Source: Neoechinorhynchus agilis
Taxonomy: Eukaryota; Acanthocephala
Assembly (NCBI GenBank): GCA_051530055.1
Contig: CM121342.1
Span: 7,130,001-7,194,000, forward strand
Length of the DNA: 64,000 bases
Direction: 5' to 3'
A model generated the notes under the pieces. It was not told the DNA's origin and searched no databases. It saw only the letters and a list, made by a program, of their open reading frames with translations. How positions within the stretch are numbered: the first letter of the stretch is position 1; each line of letters starts with the position of its first letter. Made by a program: the position numbers and the translations under genes. Shown here piece by piece: positions 24,207-35,919 of this stretch.

Positions 24207-24911
24207 ATGTCAAAGGAGCTCATCGACGACTTTCCACTTTATGGAAATTTCAAAAACTACTACACTTTTAATCCAGTTGAATCGAGAATGAATATAATAC
24301 GATCATCTCGTCTATTAACCGACGAATTAAGAACTTCCTCAAACGATTTCCGTACTCTGATACACTACGACATTGGTAGTAATATTGGTGATCTAAGTAA
24401 AGCATTGAACACTCATTTACGGAACATAACGAGTCGTCCCGTTCAAACTATCGCAATTGACATGGACGAAGATCTCGTATCGATCGCAACACAAAAACAT
24501 TCACTTGATTCGTCGTCTATAAACTTCAAGTGTATAGATGTTATGAACATTAGTGAATTGAATACGAGTCCTCAACAGTTTACAATTGTCACTTGCTTCT
24601 CAATAACAATGTGGATACATATTCATCACGGAGATGACGGTCTCTTAAAATTTCTTGATATCGTTTCGAAGAACGTCAATGTTCTTATAATTGAACCTCA
24701 AGAATGGAGGTCATATCTTAGTGCAATGAGAAGACGAAGGCGTTCAGGACTTGGTAACGCGGAAAGTTTCACTCAAATACGAATCAGAGGTGAAAATGTG
24801 ACCAAGAAAATAGCGGAATACGTTCAATCTGATTGCAAAATGAATGTATTGGACAAATCATTCAATTGTACTCAATGGAACCGAACTGTTCTCTTCTTTA
24901 AAAAGACTTGA
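24207..24911 (+). CDS. BCDIN3D: BCDIN3D-like RNA 5'-monophosphate methyltransferase
   Basis: SAM-dependent methyltransferase of the Bin3 family; the human member caps the 5' monophosphate of tRNA-His and some pre-miRNAs. One exon, 234 residues (human 292, which has a longer tail). Visible motifs: SAM loop DIGSNIGDLS at about 60-69, acidic AIDMDEDLV, the Bin3 signature SITMWIHIHHGDDGL at about 132-146, IEPQEWRSY, and the closing RTVLFFKK. The order and the HHGD/EPQ motifs match BCDIN3D better than the larger 7SK-capping MePCE. The ATG follows an acceptor by three bases and no intron is needed. It lies alone between a gene-poor stretch and a 394-nt array. Confidence 0.88.
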   Translation: MSKELIDDFPLYGNFKNYYTFNPVESRMNIIRSSRLLTDELRTSSNDFRTLIHYDIGSNIGDLSKALNTHLRNITSRPVQTIAIDMDEDLVSIATQKHSLDSSSINFKCIDVMNISELNTSPQQFTIVTCFSITMWIHIHHGDDGLLKFLDIVSKNVNVLIIEPQEWRSYLSAMRRRRRSGLGNAESFTQIRIRGENVTKKIAEYVQSDCKMNVLDKSFNCTQWNRTVLFFKKT

Positions 24912-25189
24912 ATCACTGAGGTTGCTTTTCAAATACGGAAACGTTCAGCTTAAAATAATTAATCTTCAATGGGTTTTGTGGTCTCCGATATTTAAACTTA
25001 CCGAATAATTAGAATTTTCTATCAGGCCACTTTTTAGAAATCTTTTTCTAATGAAAGGGAAATCTTCTGGACAATTGACTAAAAAGATCCCATTTAAGTT
25101 CAACGAATTTTAAATTAATTGATTCCGATTGATTTTAAAGGCACAATCTTCTCCATGCTTTTATCAAGAGTAATTTATTGAAGCTGCCG

Positions 25190-27530
25190 TCACAAAAACC
25201 GATTATAAGTCCAATATTTCGCGAAAACAAGGACAAACTTTGGGAAAATCATTCAAATTGAAATCCAAGGAGAATTTTTGTTATTAAAAGAAAATATTCT
25301 TCCTAGAACCCCGTCGTAGATCCATATAAAAACATGAACAATTCAATGTTTAGACACAAAAAAACGGTGTTTAAAGGTTGAACTTTTCTAATGTTTGTTT
25401 TTGTGGCGTAACTTGCAAAACAATCTTGTAAAAAGGCGTATAAAATTGTACCAAAAACAATCGGATTTAACCAAATTTTAAAATTTTACGCCACAAAACC
25501 TTAGAATAATTCAATTTTTAAACACCGTTTTTTATGTCTAAACATTGAATTAGGGAAAATCCTAGAACTTAGTCTTCTTTCACTATTGTTCTCTTGAAAA
25601 TAAGTCCAATATTTCGCGAAAACAAGGACAAACTTTGGGAAAATCATTCAAATTGAAATCCAAGGAGAATTTTTGTTATTAAAAGAAAATATTCTTCCTA
25701 GAACCCCGGCGAAGATCCATATAAAAAATGAACAATTCAATGTTTAGACATAAAAAACGGTTTTTAAAGCTCGAACTTTTCTAATGTTTGTTTTTGTGGC
25801 GTAACTTGCAAAACAATCTTGTAAAAAAGGCGTACAAAATTGTACCAAAAACAATCGGATTTAACCAAAATTTTAAAATTTTACCACAAAACCTTAGAAT
25901 AATTCAATTTTTAAACACCGTTTTTTATGTCTAAACATTGAATTAGGGAAAATCCTGAACTTAGTCTTCTTTCACTATTGTTCTCTTGAAAATAAGTCAA
26001 TATTTCGCGAAAACAAGGACAAACTTTGGAAAATCATTCAAATTGAAATCCAAGGAGAATTTTTGTTATTAAAAGAAAATATTCTTCCTAGAACCCCGTC
26101 GTAGATCCATATAAAAACATGAACAATTCAATGTTTAGACAAAAAAAACGGTTTTTAAAGGTTGAACTTTTCTAATGTTTGTTTTTGTGGCGTAACTTGC
26201 AAAACAATCTTGTAAAAAAGGCGTACAAAATTGTACCAAAAACAATCGGATTTAACCAAAATTTTAAAATTTTACGCCACAAAACCTTAGAATAATTCAA
26301 TTTTTAAACACCGTTTTTTATGTCTAAACATTGAATTAGGGAAAATCCTAGAACTTAGTCTTCTTTCATTATTGTTCTCTTGAAAATAAGTCCAATATTT
26401 CGCGAAAACAAGGACAAACTTTGGGAAAATCATTCAAATTGAAATCCAAGGAGAATTTTTGTTATTAAAAGAAAATATTCTTTCTAGAACCCCGTCGTAG
26501 ATCCATATAAAAACATGAACAATTCAATGTTTAGACAAAAAAAACGGTTTTTAAAGGTTGAACTTTTCTAATGTTTGTTTTTGTCGTAACTTGCAAAACA
26601 ATCTTGTAAAAAAGGCGTACAAAATTGTACCAAAAACAATCGGATTTAACCAAAATTTTAAAATTTTACGCCACAAAACCTTAGAATAATTCAATTTTTA
26701 AACACCGTTTTTTATGTCTAAACATTGAATTAGGGAAAATCCTAGAACTTAGTCTTCTTTCATTATTGTTCTTTTGAAAATAAGTCCAATATTTCGCGAA
26801 AACAAGGACAAACTTTGGGAAAATCATTCAAATTGAAATCCAAGGAGAATTTTTGTTATTAAAAGAAAATATTCTTTCTAGAACCCCGTCGTAGATCCAT
26901 ATAAAAACATGAACAATTCAATGTTTAGACACAAAAAAAACGGTTTTTAAAGGTTGAACTTTTCTAATGTTTGTTTTTGTGGCGTAACTTGCAAAACAAT
27001 CTTGTAAAAAAAAGCATACAAAAATTGTACCAAAAACAATCGGATTTAACCAAAATTTTTAAATTTTACGCCACAAAACCTTAGAATAATTCAATTTTTA
27101 AACACCGTTTTTTATGTCTAAACATTGAATTAGGGAAAATCCTAGAACTTAGTCTTCTTTCATTATTGTTCTCTTGAAAATAAGTCCAATACTTCGCGAA
27201 AACAAGGACAAACTTTGGGAAAATCATTCAAATTGAAATCCAAGGAGAATTTTTGTTATTAAAAGAAAATATTCTTTCTAGAACCCCGTCGTAGATCCAT
27301 ATAAAAACATGAACAATTCAATTTTTAGACACAAAAAAAACGGTTTTTAAAGGTTGAACTTTTCTAATGTTTGTTTTTGTGGCGTAACTTGCAAAACAAT
27401 CTTGTAAAAAAAAGCATACAAAAATTGTACCAAAAACAATCGGATTTAACCAAAAATTTTAAAATTTTACGCCACAAAAAAACCTTAGAATAATTCAATT
27501 TTTAAACACCGTTTTTTATTAATGCGAAAT
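25190..27530. repeat. 394-bp array with an internal hairpin, six units
   Basis: Units start near 25209, 25601, 25995, 26391, 26787 and 27183 (TCGCGAAAACAAGGACAAAC). Inside each unit, AATTCAATGTTTAGACA and ACGGT(G/T)TTTAAA are mirrored by TTTAAACACCGTTTTTTATG and TGTCTAAACATTGAATT about 200 bp later, and TTTTGTGGCGTAA by TTTTACGCCACAAAA. Each unit thus contains an inverted-repeat element plus about 170 bp of flank. The last unit is interrupted by about 90 bp of unrelated sequence near 27520-27590 before the terminal motif returns. Confidence 0.93.
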
Positions 27531-27885
27531 TTTACCTCCTCGATTCGCCATTAATAAAAATCGAAAACCACTCGAAAGCAACCGTGGATAAAACCGTTTT
27601 TTATGTTTAAACATTGAATTGGGAACTCTACGTTTCAGTTATTCGATTTGTTTTTTAGCAATGCAAAGGGTTTCAGTTTTCGTTAACAAAAATATTAAAG
27701 ATTGTTTTTTAAAATTGAAGATACCATAGCATTTTTCGTTTTTAAAAATATAGAAAAAAAGATTTTGCTCAGCTTCATCGATCCCTCCGAAATCAATTGG
27801 AATCAATAAAGTCTTTTAATAATTATCGGGCGGAAAAAACGGGACGCAAGCCTGCTTCTGAGCATTAAAGAAAATAAGTTTTTTA
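27531..27885. other. spacer with a trace of repeat R1
   Basis: Ends of the last 394-bp unit reappear at about 27590-27620. Near 27850-27890, CTTCTGAGCATTAAAGAAAA resembles one R1 unit (CTTCTGAGCACCAAAGAAAA). No gene recognised. Confidence 0.45.
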
Positions 27886-28590
27886 TCATTTATAGATTTT
27901 CGCAATGAACAAAAATTGAGATTGATTTTCATTAATTCTCAATATTTCGTCCGTTTCCTGCACTTGCGATTTTAACACCTTAACAACATGAAGAAGTTCA
28001 AGGAAACGGAATCCGCTGGGAACGACACCGATAATCTTCACGTTTTCGTTCACGAAAGACCCAAATGGACAAAAATTTGATTGATACAATCGATTAGTCG
28101 GCACACTCGAAAAATCGAACGATTTTGGCGTAAATTCGAACTGAACGCTAAGATCTTCTTGAAAGTGTAATGAAATTAAAAGGATTTTATTAATTCCAAT
28201 TGTTTTCGGAACCATAATTTCGTACGCATTTATCACTGTTGTAAAATTTTGTGGCAGATTCGCTGGCTCGAATCTTATCTTCACAATCGCAAACAATACA
28301 TTCGCTGCCGATCAACCTCCTCGATGATCATTCAATCCCTCAAGATTTGATCAAGACGTCGAATTTGAATATCAAATTTTATCAGTCCACCGTTCAATCC
28401 GTTAATGGTCCGTTAAATTTTATAGTTTCTCCGCCACTTTGGTGATCGCTTTTGCGAAAGTCAAAAATTCCAATCTTTTACGTGCCACTCTCACATTCAC
28501 AGATAAAAACTTCTTGCTTTTGTCGCCATTGACCGCATCCCACGGTAGAATCATTTGCCAGGCGGCCGAAATGGTGCCGAACGTTCAAAA
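27886..28590 (-). pseudogene. unassigned protein-coding remnant
   Basis: On the minus strand a 130-codon open frame (about 28285-27886) reads like protein: KIRFEPANLPQNFTTVINAY, then CPFGSFVNENVKIIG. Upstream, another frame (about 28590-28420) also reads like protein: WQMILPWDAVNGDKSKKFLS. Between them lie short protein-like bits in changing frames, each ending in a stop (KFDIQIRRLDQILRD). I could not join the parts by GT-AG introns, so this is more likely a decayed gene than an intact one. I do not recognise the family. The exon-derived array begins at its upstream edge. Confidence 0.4.
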
Positions 28591-31553
28591 TCATCAGTTA
28601 TTTTGGATTCTGATCGAATCTTCTTTTTTAGATGTCAAATTCAAAACAACTCAGCGGAAGGAAGTAAACAAAAAGGAATGAGAATTAACCAATTCCGAAA
28701 CGACCGAGATTTGAACCGAACCTTCAAAATCATCAGTTATTTTGCATTTTAATCGAATCTTCTTTTTTAGATGTCAAATTCAAAACAACTCAGCGGAAGG
28801 AAGTAAACAAAAAGGAATGAGAATTAACCAATTCCGAAACGACCGAGAACTGAACCGAACCTTCAAAATCATCAGTTATTTTTGATTCTGATCGAATCTT
28901 CTTTTTTAGATGTCAAATTCAAAACAACTCAGCGAAAGGAAGTAAACAAAAAGGAATGAGAATTAACCAATTCCGAAACGACCGAGATTTGAACCGAACC
29001 TTCAAAATCATCAGTTATTTTGCATTCTAATCGAATCTTCTTTTTTAGATGTCAAATTCAAAACAACTCAGCGGAAGGAAGTAAACAAAAAGGAATGAGA
29101 ATTAACCAATTCCGAAACGACCGAGATTTGAACCGAACCTTCAAAATCATCAGTTATTTTGCATTTTAATCGAATCTTCTTTTTTAGATGTCAAATTCAA
29201 AACAACTCAGCGGAAGGAAGTAAACAAAAAGGAATGAGAATTAACCAATTCCGAAACGACCGAGATTTGAACCGAACCTTCAAAATCATCAGTTATTTTG
29301 CATTTTAATCGAATCTTCTTTTTTAGATGTCAAATTCAAAACAACTCAGCGGAAGGAAGTAAACAAAAAGGAATGAGAATTAACCAATTCCGAAACGACC
29401 GAGATTTGAACCGAACCTTCAAAATCATCAGTTATTTTTGATTCTGATCGAATCTTCTTTTTTAGATGTCAAATTCAAAACAACTCAGCGGAAGGAAGTA
29501 AACAAAAAGGAATGAGAATTAACCAATTCCGAAACGACCGAGATTTGAACCGAACCTTCAAAATCATCAGTTATTTTTGATTCTGATCGAATCTTCTTTT
29601 TTAGATGTCAAATTCAAAACAACTCAGCGGAAGGAAGTAAACAAAAAGGAATGAGAATTAACCAATTCCGAAACGACCGAGATTTGAACCGAACCTTCAA
29701 AATCATCAGTTATTTTTCATTTTAATCGAATCTTCTTTTTTAGATGTCAAATTCAAAACAACTCAGCGGAAGGAAGTAAACAAAAAGGAATGAGAATTAA
29801 CCAATTCCGAAACGACCGAGATTTGAACCGAACCTTCAAAATCATCAGTTATTTTGCATTTTAATCGAATCTTCTTTTTTTGATGTCAAATTCAAAACAA
29901 CTCAGCGGAAGGAAGTAAACAAAAAGGAATGAGAATTAACCAATTCCGAAACGACCGAGATTTGAACCGAACCTTCAAAATCATCAGTTATTTTTGATTC
30001 TGATCGAATCTTCTTTTTTAGATGTCAAATTCAAAACAACTCAGCGAAAGGAAGTAAACAAAAAGGAATGAGAATTAACCAATTCCGAAACGACCGAGAT
30101 TTGAACCGAACCTTCAAAATCATCAGTTATTTTGCATTTTAATCGAATCTTCTTTTTTAGATGTCAAATTCAAAACAACTCAGCGGAAGGAAGTAAACAA
30201 AAAGGAATGAGAATTAACCAATTCCGAAACGACCGAGATTTGAACCGAACCTTCAAAATCATCAGTTATTTTTGATTCTAATCGAATCTTCTTTTTTAGA
30301 TGTCAAATTCAAAACAACTCAGCGGAAGGAAGTAAACAAAAAGGAATGAGAATTAACCAATTCCGAAACGACCGAGATTTGAACCGAACCTTCAAAATCA
30401 TCAGTTATTTTGCATTTTAATCGAATCTTCTTTTTTAGATGTCAAATTCAAAACAACTCAGCGGAAGGAAGTAAACAAAAAGGAATGAGAATTAACCAAT
30501 TCCGAAACGACCGAGATTTGAACCGAACCTTCAAAATCATCAGTTATTTTTGATTCTGATCGAATCTTCTTTTTTAGATGTCAAATTCAAAACAACTCAG
30601 CGAAAGGAAGTAAACAAAAAGGAATGAGAATTAACCAATTCCGAAACGACCGAGATTTGAACCGAACCTTCAAAATCATCAGTTATTTTGGATTCTAATC
30701 GAATCTTCTTTTTTAGATGTCAAATTCAAAACAACTCAGCGGAAGGAAGTAAACAAAAAGGAATGAGAATTAACCAATTCCGAAACGACCGAGATTTGAA
30801 CCGAACCTTCAAAATCATCAGTTATTTTTCATTCTAATCGAATCTTCTTTTTTAGATGTCAAATTCAAAACAACTCAGCGAAAGGAAGTAAACAAAAAGG
30901 AATGAGAATTAACCAATTCCGAAACGACCGAGATTTGAACCGAACCTTCAAAATCATCAGTTATTTTGCATTCTAATCGAATCTTCTTTTTTAGATGTCA
31001 AATTCAAAACAACTCAGCGGAAGGAAGTAAACAAAAAGGAATGAGAATTAACCAATTCCGAAACGACCGAGATTTGAACCGAACCTTCAAAATCATCAGT
31101 TATTTTGGATTCTAATCGAATCTTCTTTTTTAGATGTCAAATTCAAAACAACTCAGCGAAGGAAGTAAACAAAAAGGAATGAGAATTAACCAATTCCGAA
31201 ACGACCGAGATTTGAACCGAACCTTCAAAATCATCAGTTATTTTGCATTTTAATCGAATCTTCTTTTTTTGATGTCAAATTCAAAACAACTCAGCGGAAG
31301 GAAGTAAACAAAAAGGAATGAGAATTAACCAATTCCGAAACGACCGAGATTTGAACCGAACCTTCAAAATCATCAGTTATTTTTGATTCTGATCGAATCT
31401 TCTTTTTTAGATGTCAAATTCAAAACAACTCAGCGGAAGGAAGTAAACAAAAAGGAATGAGAATTAACCAATTCCGAAACGACCGAGATTTGAACCGAAC
31501 CTTCAAAATCATCAGTTATTTTTGATTCTGATCGAATCTTCATTTGTTTTTAG
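28591..31553 (+). repeat. 139-bp array made from sel-10 exon 1, 21 units
   Basis: Twenty-one head-to-tail units. Each has about 50 bp of upstream sequence ending in a pyrimidine tract and TTTTTTAG, then ATGTCAAATTCAAAAC, then about 70 bp that still aligns to sel-10 codons (gene: AAACGCCCGAAATTTGACCG; unit: AAACGACCGAGATTTGAACC). The last unit runs without a break into the real start at 31554. In the units the frame closes after MSNSKQLSGRK, while the gene copy stays open. Units differ by single bases (GGATTCTGAT, GCATTTTAAT, GGAAGG/GAAAGG), and two lack the acceptor (TTTTTTGATG). Each remaining unit preserves the 3' splice site and start codon. Confidence 0.92.
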
Positions 31554-33968
31554 ATGTCAAATTCAAAACGACCCCGTGAAGGAGGTGAACAAAGAGATGA
31601 AAGTTCCGCACCAATTTTAAAACGCCCGAAATTTGACCGAAGATTGCAACGATGGTATTATACATTCTCAGTCACGTCGAAGCCAGTGCAATTGGAGATG
31701 ATGCGTTGCATACTAAGGAATCATTGTACGAATGAGCAACTTAAGGAGCTAAGGGAGACTATTGATTCTTTGCTCAAATGCGACTTCTTTTCACACCTTC
31801 CTCTCGATGTTTGCCTTCGAATTCTCGATTCGTTATCAAACGAGGATCTATTGCGACTTAGTGGAGCTTCGTATTCCCATCGTCGATTGGTGATGGTTGA
31901 AGGTGGAGGATTGTGGCTTGAACGGTATCTGAACCAAAAGTTCGAGTTTTATGCTCCATGGAGTGCATGTAGTCGATCTTTGGAACTTTACGATAATCAG
32001 TTGCGATCGGCTGTAATGGGCGAAAAGATGTCTTATGGATTAATGGTACGATTAATGGCAGAACGAATTTTAAGAACCTCGTGGAAATTCGGAACAGATA
32101 CGCAGTTGTGAGATGAAGAATTCAAGGATCTTTTTTTGTTTATTATGCGCACGAAGGACATTTCGTTAGAGTTTTATGTTTTCATTTTTCACAATCTTTA
32201 TGTGTTATCTCGCTTAGGAATGAGTCTCTTGATCATTCTTTGGCCAAAAAGGACGACTGAGAACGCCCAGTATCACAACGTTTTTGAATTTCTAAACCGT
32301 TTTGAATTATATCTATGATTTACTCTACTTTATCCATGGACACATGCACTTGCTACTTGATCGCGAGGTTTTGGACGTTCCTTTTAGTTAATAAGAATTA
32401 TAGAAAGCCAATACTTTTTTCGAACAAAAGTGACTTGAAAAGTGTTCTTACTTTTTTTACGAGCAGAAATCATTTGCACCACCGTCCCTCTGGATCACTT
32501 CGGTGCTTTCCTGGTGTAAGGGTCGAACTCGGATCGCCAGTGATTGGTCTCAGTTTCTTTGGCAATCACTTGACCCGAATACCTATTCTTTTTGCGTTCC
32601 TCAGCGTCAATTGCTGCTCCGCTCCCCGACTTAATAGAAACCAATTTCATGATTCGTGGAACCATTTTTTGTGGGTTTTTTTTAAACTTTTTTTTCACAT
32701 TCAGCCTTTTTTTTGTTTCTCACAACTACTTTAATCCCGATGCGATCAAAGTTCATCCAGCTCACGACGAGCACGTGATCACATGTTTGATGTTCGACGG
32801 TCGATACACAGTGACCGCATCCGACGATACTCTCATAAGAGTATTTCCGCGCAAACGGGATCCATTCGCACTTTCCGGTCACCAAGGCGGCGTTTGGTGT
32901 GCCGAGTTGCAATATCCGTACATTTTCAGTGGAAGTACCGATCGAAGCGTAAAGGTTTGGCATATTCCTACCCGAAGATGTATTTCCAGCTTAAGAGGAC
33001 ACGTTTCAACTGTTCGATGTCTCAAGACTGGGATTCCATGGGGAAAGCACTGGATTGTGACTGGGAGTCGAGATCAGACCATACGAGTATGGCAATTGAT
33101 ACTTGGGACAAACCAAGACAACAGGTATTTAGTGTATACTTCTGCCTATTGCCTCCATGTATTGACCGGTCACATTGGAGCGGTAAGATGTCTCGGTATG
33201 AGTAGTGAATATATTGTAAGTGGAGCATATGACAACGACGTACGGATTTGGAAGATTGATCAAGACATGGTTCGAACTTATTCAGTGCTTAGAGGACATA
33301 CCAACCGCGTCTACTGTCTACAATTCAATGGAACAATGATTGTGAGTGGTTCAATGGATGCGACGATACGGCTATGGGATGTTGCTGATGGAACATGTCT
33401 TCATGTTCTATCTGGCCATGACTCTCTTATAAGCCATCTTCTATTAATCGGTCGTCATTTATTCAGCTGTAACGCTGATAAAACTGTAAAGCTTTGGAAT
33501 GTCGAAACCGGAACTAACATTTACACCCTAGATGGACCTAATGCACACACGGCTTGTGTAACCTCAGTAGCCGTCAATCGAGCGTTTGTGCTTACTTGTG
33601 CTGATGATGGAAAACTAAAGCTATGGGATGGGAAAACAGGGATATTCATTAGAGATCTTTATCAGATACAAGCCCAAGATGCTCCAGGATCTATGTGGTC
33701 AGTTCTTTGTACCGAATCAAGAGTGATTTGTGTTGGTGGAAGTCGTGGTGCTCGTGATGACTCTTGTATTATCGATGTGGACCTCAGTTCGGACGCCAAA
33801 GCTTATCTAGAAAATCAAGGACTCGTGGAAGATACAAAGAAACGAAATGTCGATATGTCCTTTTTACCGTGCCCCATTCAAGACGAGGAAAAGAGTTTGT
33901 GGATGGAAGATCCACTTTGTTGGCTTATTGGACCGCTAGCCCAAAATGACCCACTCTTCACTCTCTAA
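31554..33968 (+). CDS. sel-10: F-box/WD40 protein SEL-10 (FBW7)
   Basis: Substrate receptor of an SCF ubiquitin ligase that binds phosphodegrons (Notch, cyclin E and others in known animals). Exons 31554-32107 and 32705-33968 (donor TT|GTGAG, acceptor TTCAG, phases agree) give 605 residues. The F-box lies at about 76-120 (FFSHLPLDVCLRILDSLSNE). Seven WD40 blades follow, with HVITCL, SGSTDRSVKVW, GHTNRVYCLQF, SGSMDATIRLW and CADDGKLKLW. The N-terminus is short (about 75 residues), with a basic KRPKFDRR patch. The acceptor TTTGTTTTTAG touches the ATG. The 597-nt intron has no clear gene. The exact first residues of exon 2 (a Phe-rich run) are uncertain. The start region is the source of the 21-unit array upstream. 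Confidence 0.93.
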
Positions 33969-34204
33969 ACTAACAACAACAACAACAGTAATGTGTGTAC
34001 TCTACCAAAAAAATCCAATCATTCAAAAAACAACAACAAAATTCCCATTTTTTGCGTTTGAGACACTCATTACCCCCTATTGGGACTCGAAGAAGATAAC
34101 CGTCCTAAATGCCGCTGCATGAGCCCAAAAACTAATCTGTCAAAAAACCAAAAATCAGCCTAAAAATGTTGAACATATTATTTTAAATCACAAAGTATTC
34201 CAAA

Positions 34205-34236
34205 ATGTAACCGCGCGCGCGCGTGTGTGTGTGGAC
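34205..34236. repeat. CG/TG microsatellite
   Basis: CGCGCGCGCGTGTGTGTGTG, an alternating purine-pyrimidine run about 240 bp after sel-10. Such tracts can adopt left-handed DNA; here it is just noted. Confidence 0.85.
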
Positions 34237-34299
34237 GTGCACACCAGCTCTTGTTTTTTCTTGATTCAGGCACATTTTGTTTACCAACGATTGTATAAA

Positions 34300-34350
34300 C
34301 GAGTGCCATCATTTCTATAGTTTGAATCTCAACTTTCTGCACCAGAAAAG
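34300..34350 (+). repeat. single relic of the EF-Tu intron repeat
   Basis: TATAGTTTGAATCTCAACTT TCTGCAC at 34316-34342 matches the end of the array unit found 14 kb away inside the EF-Tu intron. Only this piece is present. Confidence 0.75.
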
Positions 34351-34439
34351 CCCCAAGTATTTTGATAGTTGGTTCGGTAATCTTTTTATATAAGCAAACT
34401 TCTTCATCTTCCTAGAATTTCATATATAATTTGCACGCT

Positions 34440-35280
34440 ATTTCCTCCAAGCTTACATTTTTCAGTGCCACGGTCAATAATCGCGTGGAAGCACCTTTTA
34501 TGGAATACAAAAATGTTGTCGATTTCGGATATCCGAACTTGAAATGAACCTGAGGAAAGACCAACCTTCCAAGCGCTCCTACAAAGAATAACCACCATTT
34601 CCCACCCGGACGGACTCGTAATCCAGTCCAAAATCAATAGCCAAATTCATTCGAGTGTTCATGAGGGCCCAAAGGGAGACTTGGCTCCACTTCTTCTTTG
34701 TGAATCAACAAATAAAACGTGTTATTATTACAGTGCCACGGTCAATAATCGCGTGGAAGCACCTTTTATGGAATACAAAAATGTTGTCGATTTCGGATAT
34801 CCGAACTTGAAATGAACCTGAGGAAAGACCAATCTTCCAAACGCTCCTACAAACAATAACCACCATTTCCCACCCGAACGGATTCGTAATCCAGTCCAAA
34901 ATCAATAGCCAGATTCATCCGAGTGTTCATGAGGACCCAAAAGGGAGATTTGGCTCCTCTTTTTTGTGAATCAACAAATAAAACGTGTTATTATTACAGT
35001 GCCATAGTCAATAATCGCGTGGAAGCACCTTTTATAGAATACAAAAATGTTGTCGATTTCAGATATCAGAACTTGAAATGAACCTGAGGAAAGACCAACC
35101 TTCCAAACGCTCCTACAAACAATAACCACCATTTCCCACCCGAACGGATTCGTAATCCAGTCCAAAATCGATAGCCAGATTAATTCGAGTGTTCATGAGG
35201 GCCCAAAGGGGGGACTCTGCTCCTCTTCTTTGTGCCGTAATAAATAAAAACGTGTTATTTTTATAGCTCCATCTTGTCGA
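34440..35280. repeat. 268-bp triplication plus partial fourth unit
   Basis: Three units beginning CAGTGCCACGGTCAATAATC at about 34464, 34731 and (CAGTGCCATAGTC) 34998, ending AATAAAACGTGTTATTATTA. A fourth, diverged partial copy starts near 35265. On the minus strand all three read LMNTR(M/I)NLAIDFGLDYESVR then VGNGGY(S/C)L and a stop, with several third-position-only differences. It may be derived from a terminal exon; no family recognised. Confidence 0.85.
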
Positions 35281-35389
35281 TGAATAATCGCACGAAATTT
35301 TCGCTTCGTCTACTTTGAAAAGGTAGGTTTTGCTTGCCATAAAACAACGCATCACACATTTGAACAGAAACTTGGTCTCCGTATAAAGG

Positions 35390-35919
35390 ATGACAGATTC
35401 CAATTATTCTGAGAATAAAGGTCGGGATTCGGTTATAGAAAGAACCGCTAGACGTATACCTGTAACGTTTATTGACTGCGAACCATCACCTGTTGCCGGA
35501 CGCTCCATTTCGCTAACATTTAAAGTAATACCAGAGAACAGGTTCTTTTATGTAAAAACTATAAGTAGACAAACGATGGAAAAACTCACAAAACAAAACA
35601 ATATTCCATCAAGCGGAGGGGAAAATTTCCGAATTGTACCAACTGGATCTCATACGGCTAATTCGAGCGATTCGAAACCTCAAATGTTAAGCGAATCGTA
35701 TCAGTCGAAGGTTGTTATAATACCGACCGGAGCTTTTGAATCGAAAACCCGATATCCTTATTATTACATTCCAATACACTTTCAATCAAGTCATCGGTGA
35801 GTACGAGTATGATAAATAAACTTTTATGGTCCCTTTCTTTGTTTTCTCGTATAAACAGACGATTTTGTAGAAAATATTTTGGCTCCCCATTAAGAATTCT
35901 ATATATCTTCAATCGCTAG
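35390..35919 (+). CDS. unknown 156-residue protein, two exons
   Basis: Exon 1 (35390-35796) ends at a textbook donor CG|GTGAGT. The next acceptor GTATAAACAG gives exon 2 (35859-35919), which stays in frame to a stop. The protein is basic and serine-rich. It starts MTDSNYSENKGRDSV, has a central IPVTFIDCEPSPVAGRSISL and ends RRFCRKYFGSPLRILYIFNR. No signal peptide, membrane span or known motif is visible. It starts about 110 bp after the 268-bp triplication. No function can be assigned; the phase-matched intron is the main evidence that it is real. Confidence 0.5.

Noticed and set aside
28251-28681. Plus-strand open frames before the sel-10 array
   Set aside because: They are antisense to the more protein-like minus-strand frames and run into repeat sequence.
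4860-31553. CRISPR-like arrays
   Set aside because: Repeats are 139-394 bp and directly adjoining, with no unique spacers; this is animal satellite DNA.
32480-32560. GTTCGACCC (minus) inside the sel-10 intron as a tRNA B-box
   Set aside because: Bases flanking the loop do not pair into a T stem and no A-box or acceptor stem is found.
34404-35165. Minus-strand frames DWIT-PFGWEMVVIVCRS repeated three times
   Set aside because: Differences between copies change amino acids freely; the overlapping LMNTR frame is the better candidate.
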